Shown here piece after piece: positions 61,842-64,000 of a stretch of 64,000 bases of DNA. Position 1 is the stretch's first letter. Every line of letters starts with the position of its first letter. The DNA lies in contig CAWJIH010000006.1 in NCBI GenBank assembly GCA_963842975.1, forward strand, positions 124,001 to 188,000, read 5' to 3'. Made by a program: the position numbers and the translations under genes. Source of the stretch: JACJWR01 sp963842975. Lineage in GTDB: Bacteria > Actinomycetota > Actinomycetes > S36-B12 > UBA10799. The notes below the pieces were generated by a model that saw only the letters and a program-made list of their open reading frames with translations, did no database searches and was not told the DNA's origin.

Positions 61842-63227
61842 CTATCCGTGGGCGTGCAGCGGCTTGCCGGCCAAAGCCATGTGAGCTTCGCCCATGGCCT
61901 CGTTCTGCGTCGGATGCGCGTGCAGCAGCATCGCCACGTCCTCTGGGTAGGCTTCCCAGGAGAAGATCAACTGTGCCTCGCCGATCTGTTCTCCCATCCG
62001 TGAGCCGACCATGTGAATTCCCACGATCGGCCCGTCCTTCTGCCGGATCAACTTGATGAATCCGGCAGTCGCGAGGATCTGACTCTTGCCGTTGCCGCCG
62101 AGGTTGTATTCCACCGACTCGATGTTGTCCGCGCCGAAAACTTCCTGGGCCTGGTCTTCGTTGTAGCCCACCGATGCGACCTCTGGCTCGCAGTAGGTGA
62201 CGCGCGGAATGGCCTTCTCGTCGATCACCTGTGGACCAAGTCCAGCGATTTCTTCGGCCACGAAGATGCCTTGGGCAAATCCGCGGTGGGCCAACTGCAG
62301 TCCGGGCACGATGTCGCCTACTGCGTAAACCCCCGGGATGTTCGTGCGCAGCCGCTCGTCGGTCAACACGAAACCGCGGTCCATCGCGACCCCGAGTTCT
62401 TCGTACCCCATGCCCGCGGTGTTTGGACCCCGGCCGACCGCCACCAGCAGGATGTCGGCGTCATATGACTGGCCATTCTCCAACGTCACGTGCACGCCTG
62501 ATTCGTCCTGTGTCACACCCGTGACCCGCGCTCCGGTGCTGAACTTGATCCCGCGCTTGCGGAACGCCCGTTCCAGCGCTTTTGAGGCCGCTGCATCCTC
62601 AGATGGCACGAGCCGCGGCAGCGCCTCCACAATCGTCACCTCGGAGCCAAACGAGCGCCAGACACTTGCAAACTCCACCCCAATGACGCCGCCCCCCAGC
62701 ACAATCACGCGGTTGGGGATCCACTCCATCGCCACGGCTTGGTCGCTGGTGATGACGAGGCCACCGATGTCGATACCCGGAAGGGTGCGCGCATAGGAAC
62801 CCGTGGCGAGGACAACGTTGCGTCCCACGTAGCGGACGCCGGCCACCTCCACCGCGTTCGGTTCCACGAGCCGACCCTCGCCGGCGACGAAAGTGACGCC
62901 GCGGCTGGAAACCAGGCCCTGCAACCCCTTGTACAGCCTGGAGATGACGCCGTCTTTGTACTTATTGACCTTGATCATGTCGATGTCGTTCAAGGTGGCA
63001 TTCACCCCGAAAGCCGACCCTTCGCGAACTTCGTCGGCGACCTCGGCTGCATGCAGCAGGGCCTTGGTGGGGATACATCCGCGGTGCAGGCAGGTGCCGC
63101 CCAACTCAGCCTTTTCGATCAAGGCGACACTGAGCCCCAATTGCGAGGCCCGCAGAGCGCAGGCGTAGCCTCCGCTACCGCCGCCGAGTACCACGATGTC
63201 GAATTCGGTCGCCCCGGCTTCGGTCAC
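61842..63227 (-). CDS. lpdA: Dihydrolipoamide dehydrogenase (E3)
   Basis: 461 residues, flavoprotein disulfide reductase reoxidising dihydrolipoyl arms. FAD motif VVLGGGSGGYACALRA, redox disulfide GGTCLHRGCIPTK (C46/C51), NAD motif VLGGGVIGVEFASVW, and C-terminal HAHPTQNEAMGEA with the catalytic His-Glu. 69 bases upstream of sucB on the same strand. Confidence 0.96.
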   Translation of the reverse strand: MTEAGATEFDIVVLGGGSGGYACALRASQLGLSVALIEKAELGGTCLHRGCIPTKALLHAAEVADEVREGSAFGVNATLNDIDMIKVNKYKDGVISRLYKGLQGLVSSRGVTFVAGEGRLVEPNAVEVAGVRYVGRNVVLATGSYARTLPGIDIGGLVITSDQAVAMEWIPNRVIVLGGGVIGVEFASVWRSFGSEVTIVEALPRLVPSEDAAASKALERAFRKRGIKFSTGARVTGVTQDESGVHVTLENGQSYDADILLVAVGRGPNTAGMGYEELGVAMDRGFVLTDERLRTNIPGVYAVGDIVPGLQLAHRGFAQGIFVAEEIAGLGPQVIDEKAIPRVTYCEPEVASVGYNEDQAQEVFGADNIESVEYNLGGNGKSQILATAGFIKLIRQKDGPIVGIHMVGSRMGEQIGEAQLIFSWEAYPEDVAMLLHAHPTQNEAMGEAHMALAGKPLHAHG

Positions 63228-63345
63228 GTCGGATCCCTTCTGGTGCAGTCGATGCGTGCGCGCGCCCTATCTTGTCACTACTAGACCTGCCGCGGCCACC
63301 GCTGACGAAGGATTACCCAACGCTGTTTGCCAAACTCGGCAACAG

Positions 63346-64000
63346 TCAGCCAGCCATCTCCTCAGCGACCTGCACCAACGTCCGGACGGCGAAACCAGTG
63401 CCACCACTTGGGGTGTAGCCGTGAGGGTCGCCTTCGTTGAACGCGGGTCCGGCGATATCCAGGTGGACCCAACGGGTGCCGTCGGTGACGAATTCACGCA
63501 GGAACAAGCCGGCGGTGAGCATGCCCCCGTTGCGCTCGCCGATGTTGGCGATGTCGGCAATCTTCGAATCCAAAGATGCGCGAAGTGGCTCCGGCAGCGG
63601 CATCGGCCAGATGGACTCGCCAGTTCGATCAGCACTGGACACCACCGATGCCCGAGCGTCGTCGACGTTGCCCATCGCCGCGCCGACGTGGGCACCGAGG
63701 GCCACCATCTGCGCGCCTGTGAGGGTAGCCACGTCCACCAAAAGGTCTGGATCGTCTTCGCACGCCCGGGAAAGGGCGTCGGCCATGATGAGTCGGCCCT
63801 CAGCGTCCGTGTTGAGAACCTCCACGGTGGTGCCGTTGTAGGTGGTCAACACGTCACCCGGGCGTTGGGCGGTGCCGCTGGGCATGTTCTCCACCAACGG
63901 CAAGTACGCGGTCACCTTGAGGGGAATCTTGAGCCGGGCAATCGCCAGGGTGGCGGCCATGACGGCCGCGGCCCCACCCATGTCGCACTTCATCGTGATC
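63346..64000 (-). CDS. pepA: Leucyl aminopeptidase (M17), C-terminal part, continues beyond the window
   Basis: The frame is open to the right edge; the visible ~218 residues are the catalytic domain. KCDMGGAAAVMAA with the metal ligands, the M17 signature NTDAEGRLIMADAL, ATLTGAQMVALG and the C-terminal WVHLDIAGPAFNEG. Removes N-terminal Leu and other residues with two metal ions. The N-terminal domain is outside. Confidence 0.93.
   Translation of the reverse strand, partial: ITMKCDMGGAAAVMAATLAIARLKIPLKVTAYLPLVENMPSGTAQRPGDVLTTYNGTTVEVLNTDAEGRLIMADALSRACEDDPDLLVDVATLTGAQMVALGAHVGAAMGNVDDARASVVSSADRTGESIWPMPLPEPLRASLDSKIADIANIGERNGGMLTAGLFLREFVTDGTRWVHLDIAGPAFNEGDPHGYTPSGGTGFAVRTLVQVAEEMAG

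Overview
This 64-kb window is chromosomal DNA of a high-GC Gram-positive bacterium of the Actinomycetota. Evidence: three secreted Rpf-type muralytic proteins, actinobacterial DUF3052/DUF3145/DUF4191 proteins, a homodimeric AceE, an AhpE peroxiredoxin, a polyphosphate glucokinase, an F420-linked reductase, GlnE with two glutamine synthetases, and many GTG starts. From memory, the order pepA-lpdA-sucB(dlaT)-TIGR01777-lipB-lipA-DUF4191-RDD-glnA ... glnE-glnA2 ... panB ... RNase H/phosphatase-zinc ribbon-Nif3 ... ahpE-DUF3052-aceE follows the Mycobacterium tuberculosis Rv2213-Rv2241 neighbourhood, with insertions. No species can be named. I saw no phage, transposase, plasmid or CRISPR genes.

Layout. 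0-7.3 kb: tail of an SGNH acyltransferase, two divergent Rpf-like genes sharing a control region (CRP-type site plus a structured leader), glycogen phosphorylase, DUF3445 and DUF3145. 7.3-16.6 kb: DUF3052-E2 acyltransferase-aceE operon, ahpE, tRNA-Val, the overlapping nif3/zinc-ribbon/rnhA/phosphatase operon and the RNase P RNA. 16.6-31 kb: membrane protein, MarR regulator, ppgK, map, a frameshifted npdG, a diguanylate cyclase, arcC, panB, nadE, glnA2 and glnE. 31-49 kb is the accessory part, lying between glnE and glnA: yaaA, an eRF1-like/HicA-like fusion, DUF389, a CstR-like repressor with its palindrome, a PI-PLC-like lipoprotein, a third Rpf, then an esterase and a molybdenum-hydroxylase cluster (xdhC, mocA, FAD, 2Fe-2S and Mo subunits) crossed by nine apparent single-base indels, then membrane proteins, thioredoxin, ALDH, flavodoxin and an HxlR regulator. 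49-64 kb: glnA, RDD, DUF4191, an M15-like peptidase coupled to asnB, MOSC, lipA, lipB, an FAD oxidoreductase, TIGR01777, sucB, lpdA and the end of pepA.

How they work together. aceE, sucB and lpdA encode E1, E2 and E3 of 2-oxoacid dehydrogenase complexes, and lipA/lipB make the lipoyl cofactor the E2 needs. glnA, glnA2 and glnE form a nitrogen-assimilation set. Several genes act on the cell wall (three Rpf proteins, a PI-PLC-like lipoprotein, the M15-like/AsnB pair).

The leads I rate highest are the Rpf control region, the M15-like peptidase/AsnB gene pair, the CstR-like regulator with operator, the eRF1/HicA fusion, and the indel cluster in the Mo-hydroxylase operon. The essential-looking sucB carries the same kind of single-base indel, so sequencing or assembly error must be excluded before calling these genes dead.
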